Shown in pieces: positions 10,653 to 32,572 of a DNA stretch of 64,000 nucleotides. Numbering within the stretch: position 1 is the stretch's first letter; the number at the start of each line of letters is the position of its first letter. The position numbers and the translations under genes were made by a program. This stretch comes from Mesostigma viride (Eukaryota; Streptophyta; Mesostigmatophyceae; Mesostigmatales; Mesostigmataceae). Location: NCBI GenBank assembly GCA_009746045.1, contig RPFO01002176.1:113501-177500 (forward strand), written 5' to 3'. The notes beneath the pieces are model-generated. The model worked only from the letters and a program-made list of their open reading frames with translations, made no database searches and was not told the DNA's origin.

Positions 10653-11040
10653 GTTCTGAGATTTTTCTCAGGATCCTGAGATTTCCTGAGATTTTTCTCA
10701 GGATTCCTGAGATTTTCTCAGGATTTCCTGATTTTTTTCTCAGGATATCAGGAGAAATCCTGAGAAACCCTGAGACTTTTCTCAGGATTCCTGATATTAT
10801 ATCAGGACTTCCTCTTGAGAATCTTGAGAAGTGCCTGAGATGCGTCTCGCGAAACACTGAGAAACACTGAGATTCGTAAAAAAATCCTGAGAAATCCTGA
10901 GATCCTGAGAAAACCCGCTGAATCAGAAAAAATCAGGAAAATCAGGACACTTAACAGCACAAAAAATCAGGAAAATCAGGACACTTAGCATGGCACAAAA
11001 AATCAGGAAAATCAGGACACTGAGCATGACACTTGAGAAC
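10653..11040. repeat. CACTA subterminal repeats, left
   Basis: Many short direct and inverted copies of TCCTGAGA / TCTCAGGA, then repeats of AAAAATCAGGAAAATCAGGA. Subterminal arrays of this kind are transposase binding sites in CACTA elements. Confidence 0.85.
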
Positions 11041-11194
11041 TCTCAAGTGCATGAAGACAGGACACTTATGCAATATATGTGGATGCAGAAATGATGCAGT
11101 TGACACACATGTTCATTGGAAATAAATAAATATAAGTGTGACAAGCACACAACAAGTTACATCAATCCATCATTACATTATATTAGGAATATAA

Positions 11195-12190
11195 TCAATC
11201 CCACTCCTCATCAGTGTATGCAGCACTGTCAGAGTCCGCATAATTTACTACCACACGTTGCCTCTCACTTCTCCTTTGTGTGGGAATGCATGCCTCACCG
11301 TCGCTGCTCAGCGACAAATCACTAGCAATGTCATCAGGGCTTGATGCGCTGCCACTAGCCGCTGCCATGGACTTGCCAGCAATGCTCTTGCCACGCGAGC
11401 GGTTTGGTGCAGCGGCTGTGTGTGTTTCTACCAATGTGTCCGCAGTGCGCTTGCCACGCGAGCGGCTTGGTGCAGTGGTTGCTTGTGGTTCTACCAATGT
11501 GCCAACAGTGCGCTTGCCACGTGAGCGATTAGGTGCAGTGGTTGCTTGTGGCTCCGCAGCCATGCGTGCAGTGGTTGCTTGTGGATCTATGGGTGCAGTG
11601 CGATTACCTTGTGAACGACCTCGTGTTGTCATGTCTCTTCGCTTAACACACAGTGTCACCTTGCGCTGCAGGTTCATATCAGCATACACGTCTGTGGTTC
11701 TCAGCTGAGCACCTGCAGCACGGGATAATACATGCTGGGCTGCACTACACGTTTCCTTTACCATTTGCCACGGCAATTTACAGTGCACGATGGCTATCTC
11801 AGGTGCATACTCTGGATCAACTACAAAACCAACTGAACATACACTCCCGGGAAGGACTAAAGCATCCTGCTTGGGCGCTCGCTCCCCTAAAGGTATAAGC
11901 GTCAATCCCTCTAAAGGGAGCTCTTTCACAGAACCGACATCAAACAGAGCGACCTTTAAAAGAACTTGCCTACTCCATCCTTCCGTCGGGGCACGGAGGA
12001 AACTATGCAGAATGTGTGTGATGCGGCCATACCTAACCCCCTCTTTACCATAAACCATTACTCCCGAGTTGCGATGGCGAACAGTTTGTCGAAGGTCGGC
12101 GACTGCAGTTCGGTAATTGCTGCCATTGATGTGGATTGAGTCATGCTCGTCACAAGCAGGCTCCATGCCACACACCGCCGCCGTAATCAT
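11195..12190 (-). CDS. CACTA-internal ORF, possible C-terminal part of a TNP2-like transposase
   Basis: 331 codons from ATG 12190. The N-terminal half has a compact folded-domain look (NSGVMVYGKEGVRYGRITHIL, here cut from a longer stretch), with a YGRI motif that reminds me of the region after the catalytic domain in TNP2-type CACTA transposases. This is family memory rather than a search. The C-terminal half contains three imperfect copies of a roughly 25-residue unit (PQATTAPNRSRGKRT) followed by a Ser/Asp-rich acidic tail. No DDE catalytic region is visible, so the product alone is unlikely to transpose the element. It could be a DNA-binding accessory protein. Confidence 0.5.
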   Translation of the reverse strand: MITAAVCGMEPACDEHDSIHINGSNYRTAVADLRQTVRHRNSGVMVYGKEGVRYGRITHILHSFLRAPTEGWSRQVLLKVALFDVGSVKELPLEGLTLIPLGERAPKQDALVLPGSVCSVGFVVDPEYAPEIAIVHCKLPWQMVKETCSAAQHVLSRAAGAQLRTTDVYADMNLQRKVTLCVKRRDMTTRGRSQGNRTAPIDPQATTARMAAEPQATTAPNRSRGKRTVGTLVEPQATTAPSRSRGKRTADTLVETHTAAAPNRSRGKSIAGKSMAAASGSASSPDDIASDLSLSSDGEACIPTQRRSERQRVVVNYADSDSAAYTDEEWD

Positions 12191-15100
12191 CGTGGGGAGG
12201 CGTGGCTCCTGGTTTTGCGTGATCCATTGCTTTCTATCTGAGCAAGTGACTTGACTAGTGCGAGACCCAAAGTGGAAATGCCGTGTCTATTCCGGCCTAA
12301 CATGGCTGATGAAGGCGTTTATGGAATGGTGCGGCTAGGTGCAGGGTTGTGTTGCCTACCATGGCTGCTGAAGGCGTTCATGGGTGCGGCTAGGTGCAAG
12401 GTCGCGTTGCCTAATCGCAACCTTTCTAAATTTTTCGCTCGTTGGACCAACGGTCTACCAGGTAACGGTTAAGAGAGGTAGGGCGCGAAGTTGAAAGTTT
12501 GGAACGGCACTGTCGTCATGCGGCTATTTCACGGCATCATAACGGCCTTTATTTCAGTTATGTTCAGTTCAGTTTATTCCCACGCCGGTTCCCTAGCCTT
12601 GCCCGTACCGGCTTCGGAATAAACGGATGCCGGAACCGTATCCTTGTTCCAATTTTTAACAGGCAGGTACTACTTATATAAAGCCCGAACTAAGAGCTCT
12701 TTTGTAGAATGTTCTCACTGCCTAATTGCTTTAGTGACTTTGCGTTAATAATTGTCGGCTGTCAGTCTGTCAGCCAACAATCAGAAATCGTTGTCGCACT
12801 TTATAACCTGCTCCAATGGTTGTCCGGCAAAGGCAGGACCAAGCGTTTTCTAGGGTCTGGCAGGACGGCGGTTTTTTAAATGCCTGTGGCTTTCATTGGT
12901 GAATACTAGTTACTGTACCTGTAAATTTATCGGCAGTTTGCGGCTCCGACCGTTCTAAAAGGCTTTGAGACAAGTAGTAACCAGTGGAAAGGTAAGATGT
13001 CATGACAATACGGAAGATCGCTTGGCTGGAATCACTCGAGACATTCCGCCTGCCGCTGGCTACGGATGTGACCTAGTCGCAATCTTTTTTTTTGCGCAAA
13101 TTCAAAAAAACGCGTCTGACGTAGCCCTAGCCGTTGTTCGCAGTCAAGTCAGTGCTGGGGCTAGCGGGCAGTGAGGGCACATACACGCTAGCTCGAGCGA
13201 TGGGGCAACCGATTTCCATACGTAACCAATGAATGCAACCACCGAATAACAAGCGCTGCAGGTGTGGCAGCAGGGGTGGCAGCGAGAACCGCACTAGAAG
13301 CGGTTCTAGTAGCGACGACATGTGAGTGACATAAGTAACGGAGAATAAACAGAGCGAGATTCTGGAGCTATCCAAAACCTACAAGGCCGTCATGGACAGG
13401 CTGTGATCGAAGAGGAATGGAGCCGGGAAAATGAGCAACTGCGTAGCTGAGCAAGGATACTTATGAGAATTGCTTGGCAGTTTGCATTGGAAGGCCCATA
13501 GACCGCAAAAGCGGCATTCTGAGCAAAAGCTGGTTTCTTAGTATAGCATGAACTCTGAATACTTGATTTCTTGTCCTCTTACATGCGTGGTCAATTTCAT
13601 GAAGATGACCATCATGAAGTACCGTCCTTGGGCATTTTTGTGCGTACATGCCCGTTTGTTGTCAAAGCACGTCCATGCAGACCTGAATCCCATGCAAGCC
13701 CCAAGCGTCAATTGCGACTATCTTTGCAAAGGAAAAGCATCTAGACGTGTTCTGATGAAGCCAGTAAGGTCAAATGTTTCATGGTGCTTCCTCATAAGCC
13801 ACATAGTAGATTAGATACTAACTTGGTTGGTCCATGCGTGAGTATGTGCATGTTGTCATCAGTTTGCTACCTACTTTTTAATTACCTTGCCTACTTACTA
13901 GCTTTGTTATTGAAGGTATTTTCCTAATTTTGCACTGGAATTCATTCCTTACATCACTACTATTCTTTCTCCCCTTTGCAATCGCAACAGGAGGGACGGA
14001 ATGTTATCTTCTCCGCGGTCATGAGGTTGTCCCTTCTGCGTGGTAAGTGTCATAAAGTTGATTAGTCCCTTGGTCCCTCACTTGCTCCTTGCTTCCTTGC
14101 ATGCTTGCTTGCTGAGTTCGATAAACCCCTTGCTTCCTTGCATGCTTGTTTCCGTCTTTGCGTGCTTGCTTGCTTCTTTGCGTGGTTGCTTTCTTCCTTG
14201 ATTAGGCCCTTGCTTGGTTGTTTAGCCGCTTGCTGAATTTGATTAGTTCCTTGCTTTATTCCCTTGCTTCCTTGCATGCGTGCTTCCTGAATGTAATTAG
14301 TCCCTTGCTTCCTTTCTTAGTCCCATGCTTCCTTTGTAAGCCACTCTTCCTCGCATGCTTGCTGAATTTAATTAATGCCTTGCTTCCTTTGATATGACCT
14401 TGCCTACTTGGTTAGGCCGTTCCTTCCCTGCATGCTTGACCACTTGCTGAATGGAATCAGTCCCCTGATTCCTTTGTTAGGCCCTTGCTTCCTTTGTTAG
14501 CCCCTCTTCCTTGCATGCTTGCAATTGCTTGCTTGCTGAATCTAATCAGTCCCTTGCTTCCTTTGTTACGCCCTTGCTTCCTTATTTAGCCACTCTCGTC
14601 CTTGCGCGCATGTACGCTTGCTTGCTGAATTCAATTAGTCCCTTGCCCTGAAGAAATTTAGTCTAGTTACCCTGGAGCTTCACAGTTAATAAACGTGTTT
14701 TCCCTTTTTCAATGCATCGGTCATATGCAATGTCGTGGTTTCTTGGTCTTGCACATCTCAATAATGGCGGTGCTAGGCTTTCACTTGGGTCACCCTTTCA
14801 ATGTTTTGTACCAGTCAGAAGTATCTTTTTTTATGCCGAGCATGATGTTGTTTGCTATGCCTTTGGTCTGGTTAGGTGTACATGTGCACATGCTGCAGCC
14901 CAGCGTTTCTAATCATGGTCCTGTTTAATGCCTTTTTTCCCCCTTCCTGGTTTATGCGTGCAGGTAAATGTGCAACGAAGCACAGTTTGGCAGAGTATAT
15001 GAAGAACCAAATGATCTACAAGATCTGCCAAACGATGAAGAAACAATCCTCTTTTTGTTGTGATTTATTTTTTGCCTATGAATAAAAGATTTTTTAAATA

Positions 15101-15214
15101 ATATTTATCAATGTAATAAATGCACTGATTGTGAGTCATGCCCCTGTTGTAATCATCTTGCATTGTCGTATTTCTGTTGGTCCCTGATAACACCATTTTT
15201 TGTCCCAGAATGGC
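12191..15214. other. Non-coding interior of the CACTA element
   Basis: No coding region is supportable. It holds a two-copy repeat of about 55 bp near 12300-12405 and, at about 14060-14650, a degenerate array built around TTGCTTCCTTGCATGCTTGC and TGCTGAATTTAATTAGTCCC. Confidence 0.6.
14060..14650. repeat. Degenerate tandem repeat (CTTGCTTCCTTGCATGCTTG family)
   Basis: Irregular units of several tens of bases mixing CCTTGCTTCCTT, GCATGCTTGCTTGCTG and AATTAGTCCC. It lies inside the CACTA element and is not seen elsewhere in the window. Confidence 0.7.
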
Positions 15215-15590
15215 TGGAGAATTCGCCTGTGCATGTTCTTGATTTTCTTGAGATTCTACTCGTTTTTTTGTCCTGAGATTTTCTTGAGATTCTACTCGTT
15301 TTTTTGTCCTGAGATTGTCCTGAGATTTTGTCCTGAGATTTTCACTACAAAGTCAAAATCTCAATACCTGAGTTTTTCACCAGAAATCTCAGGACCCGAG
15401 GTGTGCACTTACCAGATTTTGTGAAGACGAAAAAAATCAGGAAAAATCAGGGCAATCTCAGGAAAAATCTCAGGAAATCTCAAGACGATCTCAAGACAAT
15501 CTCAAGATATCTCAGGATTTCTCAGGATTTCTCAGGATTTCTCAAAAAAAAACTCAGGACGATATCAAGAAATATCAGGACGAATTTTTT
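15215..15590. repeat. CACTA subterminal repeats, right
   Basis: Repeated TTTTTTGTCCTGAGAT and TCTCAGGATT units, mirroring those at 10653-11040. Together with the matching inverted ends they show that the two flanks belong to one element. Confidence 0.85.
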
Positions 15591-15606
15591 CCGACTTCCT
15601 AGTGTA

Positions 15607-16127
15607 GGAACCTGGGCAGCCTCATAGGCCGTCTCAGGGTAGGACCAGGAAGCAGGTGGGTAAAAGGGAACTGCACTAGGGCGCCCAGAAGGGCCGACAG
15701 GGGCCGAGGTACGACCCGTGTTAATAGCAGGCATTGAAGGCACAGGGTGGGAAGGAGGCCTAGGAGCATTGTTAGTGTGTGAGGACCTGCTGGAGGGGTG
15801 AGCCAAGGTTGCAGAAGGGGCAGGGGCCTGGTTCACAACGAAAGAAGGGTCCTCACTAAATCTGACTTGGGAAATACGTTGTTCATAGGTAGGTGGGGTA
15901 ATTGAGGGACGACGGCGACCACCAGCAACAGGAGAAGGAGGTGAGGTACGCAGAATACCTTGAGGGGTGAGATGGTGTACCGTTTCCAAGGAGTCCCGTC
16001 GGTTACCACGAGTATTGTTATTGTTAGTGTTATTAGTATTATTATTATTATTATTATTGGTAGGTATAGGCGACATATTCTGATCACAGCTTCTGATAGG
16101 CGACATATCTCCACCCACTGGATCCAT
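15607..16127 (-). CDS. gag: Ty3 gag, N-terminal part (split by the CACTA insertion)
   Basis: Starts at ATG 16127 (MDPVGGDMSPIRSC). It is low-complexity and disordered: an asparagine run encoded by a (TTA)n microsatellite at about 16018-16056, then a Pro/Ser-rich stretch. At 15607 the frame meets the CACTA element. Skipping the element and one TA copy continues the frame without stop into VADLEVNND at about 10632. The open frame that runs on into the element is an artefact. Confidence 0.8.
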
Positions 16128-16218
16128 CTTTAATTACGTAAAGGAATAGGAATCTAGAAGAAAGCAACAAAGGAAAAAGGAAAAACCTTGAAGGTATGCA
16201 GCAGGAACAAAATTAAAA

Positions 16219-16611
16219 TCAATCCTTTTTAACAACAGTAATGGATAGGGAACCAAACTCCAAAGTGAGAGGAGTATCTGAAGCAGATGCAGATGCAGCC
16301 CGTTTAGGGGGAGAAGAAGGAGGGGTAGCAAAGACTAGAGCTTCTACTGGAGGGCGACCATGAGGAATAGGGCGTACATGCAGGCCTAAATCTGTTTGGC
16401 TATGATCTATAAGGAACTGCTGAGCTTCTTCAAAGGACATAAATTTCTTATACCTAATTACGTTATATACACGATTCTGAACGATCTTCCTAGCGTCGGA
16501 CCAAGAAAGGAAAATGGAGGACCATTGAGGCGTAATCACTACGTAATATTTAGCTAGACTATTATCGCTAGAAGAATGGGAAGGAGCAGTAAAAGATCGC
16601 CGTTGGCTCAT
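16219..16611 (-). CDS. Small retroelement ORF with RNase H1 N-terminal / viroplasmin-like domain
   Basis: 130 codons, ATG at 16611, ending 91 bases before gag. The middle reads KYYVVITPQWSSIFLSW, then IRYKKFMSFEEAQQFL. This is the pattern of the small RNA-DNA hybrid-binding domain found at the N-terminus of eukaryotic RNase H1 and in caulimovirus viroplasmins (Pfam family PF01693, by recollection). The C-terminus is Ser/Ala-rich. A stand-alone copy ahead of gag is unusual. It could bind the RNA-DNA hybrid during reverse transcription. Assignment rests on motif spacing and has not been searched. Confidence 0.65.
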   Translation of the reverse strand: MSQRRSFTAPSHSSSDNSLAKYYVVITPQWSSIFLSWSDARKIVQNRVYNVIRYKKFMSFEEAQQFLIDHSQTDLGLHVRPIPHGRPPVEALVFATPPSSPPKRAASASASDTPLTLEFGSLSITVVKKD

Positions 16612-17711
16612 GGTAACGCACCTGGTAGGTCTTGAGCAGTCAAATGAGGAGAACGAGGAGAAGGCGACTTATCTCGGGTGTCTGAAACCGAACCAGATTG
16701 ACGACGCACGTAGGGACGATGTTTCCAGCGCCAGGTGGTCGTAAGTATCCGGTTTCAAGAATTCTGCGTCCGGCGAAGGGTCGTCTAAATACAAAGCAGG
16801 CAAGATGCAGAAAAAGGGTAATCTACGAGACGCTAGCCGTCTCTCTATCGTCGAACCAAAACCAGCAACTGTCTACGGCAGTAAACCATCTTTCTAAGGA
16901 AACAGGACGAGGAACAGGAGCTATATACGAAAGGATTTTCCGCTTCGAGCAGGTCTAACGTCTAGGCAGGGCGTGTCCTGAATCAGGCAGCACTATCCTC
17001 CTAGCTTGACGGCGACCCGCCCATTACCTGTCAAGTAGGTGTCGTCTTCTTTTTCCCAGCCGCGGAAGGGTTGATTCAATGACGTATGTTGCAAAGGATC
17101 GTCGTCTCGCTCTCTATCTAAACTACCTCCGAGTCCATTGTTACGCCGCAAGCCTCGGCCACCACCTCTACCTCTACCTGTCCTGATACTACCTAAACTA
17201 GTGAGGCTGCTTCTATTTACACCCCTAGCGAAAGACGACCGAGACGAACCAGATCTCAATGCATTTACATATGTACTACTGTAATACGCCATAGGCCATT
17301 TAATCAAACCCGTTTACTCCAGGAAAAGAGGAAGGAAACACAACTACACTGCCGTGACCCAAGCCTATATGTGTTAATTCATTTAACACACGCCGAGTGA
17401 CCACACAAGGAGTGGAACGTGCATAAATGGTCCGACCAACGGTCCAACAGGCTCGGGCCGACCTGGCCCTCGCCTGCAGAAACACAGAAACACAAGCAGG
17501 TGCACAGATGCACGCCTGTCCACTACATTCTACAAAAGGATAAGGACCACTAATATAGTACGCGGCGCGGCGCCCAAAGGCACCCACTATACCACAGTAC
17601 TGTTACGGGGACAATCATGTCCAAACTAGAACTGCACGTAACCTAGGAACAACCGAGGCCAAGGACCTAATTTACGTCCGTAACTACAACGAATTGTTAC
17701 GCGACGTAACA
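16612..17711 (-). other. Retroelement 5' leader / possible LTR region
   Basis: No firm gene. A short inverted repeat, TGTTACG ... CGTAACA, lies near 17601-17711, and TATATAG is at about 16922 on the minus strand; either could belong to an LTR. A frame at 16993-17307 (Arg/Gly-rich) is too weak to call. No partner sequence exists at the 3' side within the window, so LTR limits stay undefined. Confidence 0.35.
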
Positions 17712-19200
17712 GCTGGGCACATAGCGGCAGTGACTACCAAGGGATACAGGCAGTAGGGCTATTAGCTCGTCTAGCCCGCTGGGGGCGTCCACATCTTGTG
17801 GTTGATCATCAGGTCCCCGCCCCTCCAGTATACACCTTGGGCTTCTGCAGGGTACGTCCTGCTTATGGCGGAGGTATTCCGGCCACAGACAGGTCGCGTC
17901 GTTGCTGCTGCTGATCGAGCGGGGGTCAGGTCGTCGTCCAGCGTCCAGGTGAGGTCGTGCAACCGCTTGCGACGGGAGAGGAACCGCCTCACGGGAGGGG
18001 AAGACCTGTGAGCAGGACTGGTGGGGGATCGAGCCGCCTTGTCCCGTGAGTGGGGAATTAAGGCGGTGACACCCGGCCACGCAGTTCTACCTCACCTACC
18101 AGGCCCATGAGGGTAAGGAGCTGGCCCTTGAGCTCGTCGGCAAGGGAGGTTGACGTCGATCCTGGCTTCTGGGGGAAACGCCCGCAGCACCGGCCACTCG
18201 GCACTCGCGGCAGGCGCGGTCGGTGATCGACCTCCCATTGCTGGGCCTGGCGGTGGTCCTCCAGCTCCTGGAGCTTCGTGGCGATAGCGTCAGTGGTTGA
18301 AGCCGGGCGGTCGCTGACCGCAGCAGGTCCGCGTAGGAGAGCGGTGGGAGGTCGCCAGCATCCTGCCGGGGTGGCTGGGATGCAATGGTGGCCGTCTGCT
18401 CCGCTATCTTTGGGACCTGTGTGGCCAGGGCCGGCCTGAGGTGGGCGGTGATGGCTTCAAGCTTTTTCATGAGCACGCCGCACCCTCCACCTAGGGTTAA
18501 GGCGAGAGACAAGTGCAGCGTGCGTTTCCGAAGCCTGCGCCGCGGTGTGTAGCGCCGTGAACTGGGGTTGTAGCTTGTCAGTGGACGACCCGGGTTTCCA
18601 CATTGGAGACCCGGGCCTCTACCGTGTTGAGCGTGCATGGTGTTCAGCGATGTCATCTAGATCTTCTCGGCCAGCGGCCAGGTCACGCGCTGCTCCAGCA
18701 CTGCGCGGATGTCATCCTTGCAGATGGAGGGAGCCGTCGGATGGGGCTGCCGGCTGTGCGGGGGCTGGGGCGCTGAGCGCTCTGCCGATGTCGCCGAGGC
18801 TGCGCTGGTAGTAGCTGGTCAAGATAAACAGGCGTTGGCGTAGTTCGTCAAAAGTGTAGAGCCAGGACGTGTTGCGGTAGTCGATAGCCGTCCCCCACTT
18901 CAGGGGCACGAAGAGCTTCCGTTCCTGTGCGAGGAACTGGAGGACCTCGACGCATTCCTGCGGCGACAGCCCCTGCCACTCGAGGATCGAGGGAGAACAT
19001 TCTGTCGCCGGGCAAGAATTGGCTCCATTTGTGGCGGTCATGGCATGGTTTCTTGGGCTCAGGCGAGGCGCTTGGCGAGGGGTTTGCTGGCGATGGGTTT
19101 GCGAGCCCAGGCGGCTGGGCAAGGACGATCGCGAGTGGGTTGGGCTGGGAGCCGGAAAGCTCCTTTTCCAACCCCCGTTTTGCTTTTTGGGTCGTCATAG
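17712..19200 (-). pseudogene. Degenerate coding-like region, origin unknown
   Basis: GC-rich minus-strand frames follow one another with shifts. One starts at ATG 19198 (MTTQKAKRGLEKEL) and becomes Pro/Ser-rich. A second (19122-18712) contains a plausible folded segment (LSPQECVEVLQFLAQERK, FDELRQRLFILTSYYQ). Further fragments extend to about 17700. This could be a decayed gag-like protein or a host gene remnant. I do not recognise a family. Confidence 0.3.
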
Positions 19201-20163
19201 CTGCTTGTCACGTGAGTAACTTTGGCAATACTGCGTTTCAGCCGTAACCGATTATACTGGCGTGTGCGTCTGAAAAAAGCGCATCGAATGCAAGTGGTCT
19301 GATCGAATTTGGGGCTCAGACGCAAAAGATCTGAGCTCCGCAGTCAGCCATACCGCCGTCAGCCATTTTCGTCACTTCGTCATCAGCAGCCGTAAATTAA
19401 GTGCGGCCCCGATTTCATCACCTTTGGTTTGCACATTAGTAATGAGGATTTGTATACGCTGTGAGGTCGATTTGTACCCTATGTTTCCCACATTCTTAGG
19501 CACAGGCGCCTGGGCGCCTAGCCGGGCACCTGGCCCGCACAGATCAGGTAGACACATCGATCAGATAGACTAGCTGGCACCAAGCCCGCCCAGCCTGGGC
19601 GTTATGTCCTCACGTGGCGTGCCCCCAGCCGCGTGCGGCAGGGCCGCCACCCGTGGATTTTTCGTGATAGACTCGGCATGGATCGACATGTGCTACCCTA
19701 GACGTGATGGGCTCACACCCGGGCAGCCTCTTGGTTTGTCTGTAATATGGTGGCAGATGGTACGCAAGGATAGATGGCAAGTAGTGATGAAGGAGACCAC
19801 CCCCAAGTCTGTGGGGGCTCCGCGTGTGACCGCGCATGGCATGCATAGCGATTCGGACCGTGGTGCCCACAACCCTAGCTGTAACTAGGACCTACCTTGA
19901 TAGCTTACATCATCCATTCCATCCCATGTTCCCCTCCCACTGAGGACTTATGCTCACGTGACGCAGTCACGTGCCTATTAATTGATTAATTAATTAATTT
20001 TCATGTTGGCAGGCACCTGCAGTATAGTACTTATCTATCCATCGGCACAGTCACTAAATTATCATTGGCATTTACGAAATTGCAAGTGATTTACTATTGC
20101 AAAACTATAGGCCTTTCCGCAAGCCAGCAGCAGATTCAAACCAGTGTCTGCTAGTCAAGACCA
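19201..20163. other. No gene recognised (3' flank of HEMK)
   Basis: Contains TTAATTAATTAATT runs near 19980 and a minus-strand TGTAA at 19905-19909, about 255 bases after the HEMK stop; the latter may act as a polyadenylation signal. Nothing else is supportable. Confidence 0.5.
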
Positions 20164-31395
<11,232 letters not shown>

Positions 31396-31909
31396 CTGCG
31401 AGGCATCGTGGGGTTGGCCATACACCAAAAGGATGAGGGGGTGGGCACACGCGGAAAAAGGTAAGCCGTTAGATGAGCGGATGTGAGACGATTGTGGCGA
31501 TCTCCCCCTTTCCCTGGAATGGCAAGAGCGGCATTATAAATTCTAAAAAGTATCAGGTACCCCAATACTGCGTGATGACACATGCCAAACAAAGTAAAAC
31601 AGCTTAAACGTGGAAGTGCAATGAATACGCGATTATAGAAAAGAAGAGTCTATTGTACATAATCCGCGTTTATGTGATCCACATTTTTCTCTCCATTACG
31701 CCCAGGGAGATGATGTTTGAGAGAAAAGCACACCCTGCTGCACCGTACAGATGAGTTACAATTCAAGATGTGAACAGACAACTTGGTACTTCTGAATCCC
31801 CGCCCATCAAATTTGTGAAAGTCTGATCATTTACGCAGCAGACCATGCTGTTGTGGCTCAATAAGAAGAACTTCCTACTAGGTGACAAAATTACGTTATT
31901 ATCATGCTT

Positions 31910-32572
31910 TCATATAAGACAGGTTTTGGAGAACGTTAAGCAGGGTCCTATGGTCAAATGAATCTCCAATATCTTGAAACCAAAAAAATTAATTAGAACT
32001 ATGTAGGAAGTGATAGGTTTGCGTAGCATCAACGCAGCGTGCTTTCTGGTTGCGGCAGCCGTGCTTAGAATATTGACCAGATGCACAAATACCTTAAGTT
32101 CCGCAGAGGAAGGGCCTCCGTCGCGGGTTTGGAAGCTATTCCCAACACTTTCAGCCTTAGAAATGGCCTTATCCTTCCAGCCTAGTACGTCCGCTGCTAA
32201 CGCAACGTGTTGTGGGTCTCGCTGAAATAGCGGGACGAGGCTGTCGTCAGGCTCCTGTAAACTGGCATGGGATGCCCTGCCCAGTGCTCCCTTGGACAGT
32301 GTTACATGCACACGTTTCCCCCAGGAAAATGGGGTCTTTCCTAGTTTCCTAATGTCGGATAGAACATCATTACGGCTAGTGTACCGCAGTTCCGGGTTTA
32401 CATTTCCACGGCAAACGCTAGCAGCACATCGACGTTTCTTCCCAGGATAGGACAATTCTACTATCAAACTACGCGACAAATTTGAGCGAGGAAAAATGTA
32501 TGCCAAAGATGACACAGGATGCCGGGGTATTGACCAGGAAAATCGTATAATTCCTTGAGGGCTGCCGAACAT
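31910..32572 (-). CDS. Hypothetical ORF, unassigned
   Basis: 220 codons from ATG 32572 (MFGSPQGIIRF). The N-terminus is basic and Ser/Arg-rich (SNLSRSLIVELSYPGKKRR), like an organelle targeting sequence. The middle has balanced composition (ALAADVLGWKDKAISKAE, FVHLVNILSTAAATRK) and no simple repeats. It could be a first exon, for example the missing 5' exon of HEMK just downstream on the same strand, but I see no convincing HEMK motif and did not identify a donor. I do not recognise a family. Confidence 0.3.
   Translation of the reverse strand: MFGSPQGIIRFSWSIPRHPVSSLAYIFPRSNLSRSLIVELSYPGKKRRCAASVCRGNVNPELRYTSRNDVLSDIRKLGKTPFSWGKRVHVTLSKGALGRASHASLQEPDDSLVPLFQRDPQHVALAADVLGWKDKAISKAESVGNSFQTRDGGPSSAELKVFVHLVNILSTAAATRKHAALMLRKPITSYIVLINFFGFKILEIHLTIGPCLTFSKTCLI

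Larger units (their letters stand above)
10639..15604 (-). mobile_element. CACTA (EnSpm/CMC-type) DNA transposon inserted in gag
   Basis: Terminal inverted repeats are CACTAGGAAGTCGG (10639-10652) and its exact complement (15591-15604), flanked by TA on both sides (10637-10638 and 15605-15606). CACTA ends with a 2-3 bp duplication define the superfamily. Both ends carry dense subterminal copies of a CTCAGGAT/ATCCTGAG motif, also typical. Only one sizeable ORF is inside (11195-12190), so this 4966-bp copy is probably non-autonomous or decayed. Confidence 0.9.
1931..16611 (-). mobile_element. Ty3/gypsy LTR retrotransposon, internal region, with two nested DNA transposons
   Basis: Minus-strand order is RNase H1-N-like ORF, gag with CCHC knuckle, protease, reverse transcriptase, RNase H, integrase and chromodomain. 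This is the Ty3/gypsy domain order, and the terminal chromodomain places it near chromoviruses. A piggyBac (3173-6499) and a CACTA element (10639-15604) interrupt it; without them the coding core is about 6.4 kb. Its frames are nearly intact, with one apparent frameshift in gag near 9920. I could not find a matching LTR pair. A 5' LTR may lie within 16612-17711, and the 3' LTR is likely off the left edge. Confidence 0.9.

Noticed and set aside
17601-17711. TGTTACG...CGTAACA as a defined LTR edge
   Set aside because: No matching copy on the 3' side of the retroelement within the window.
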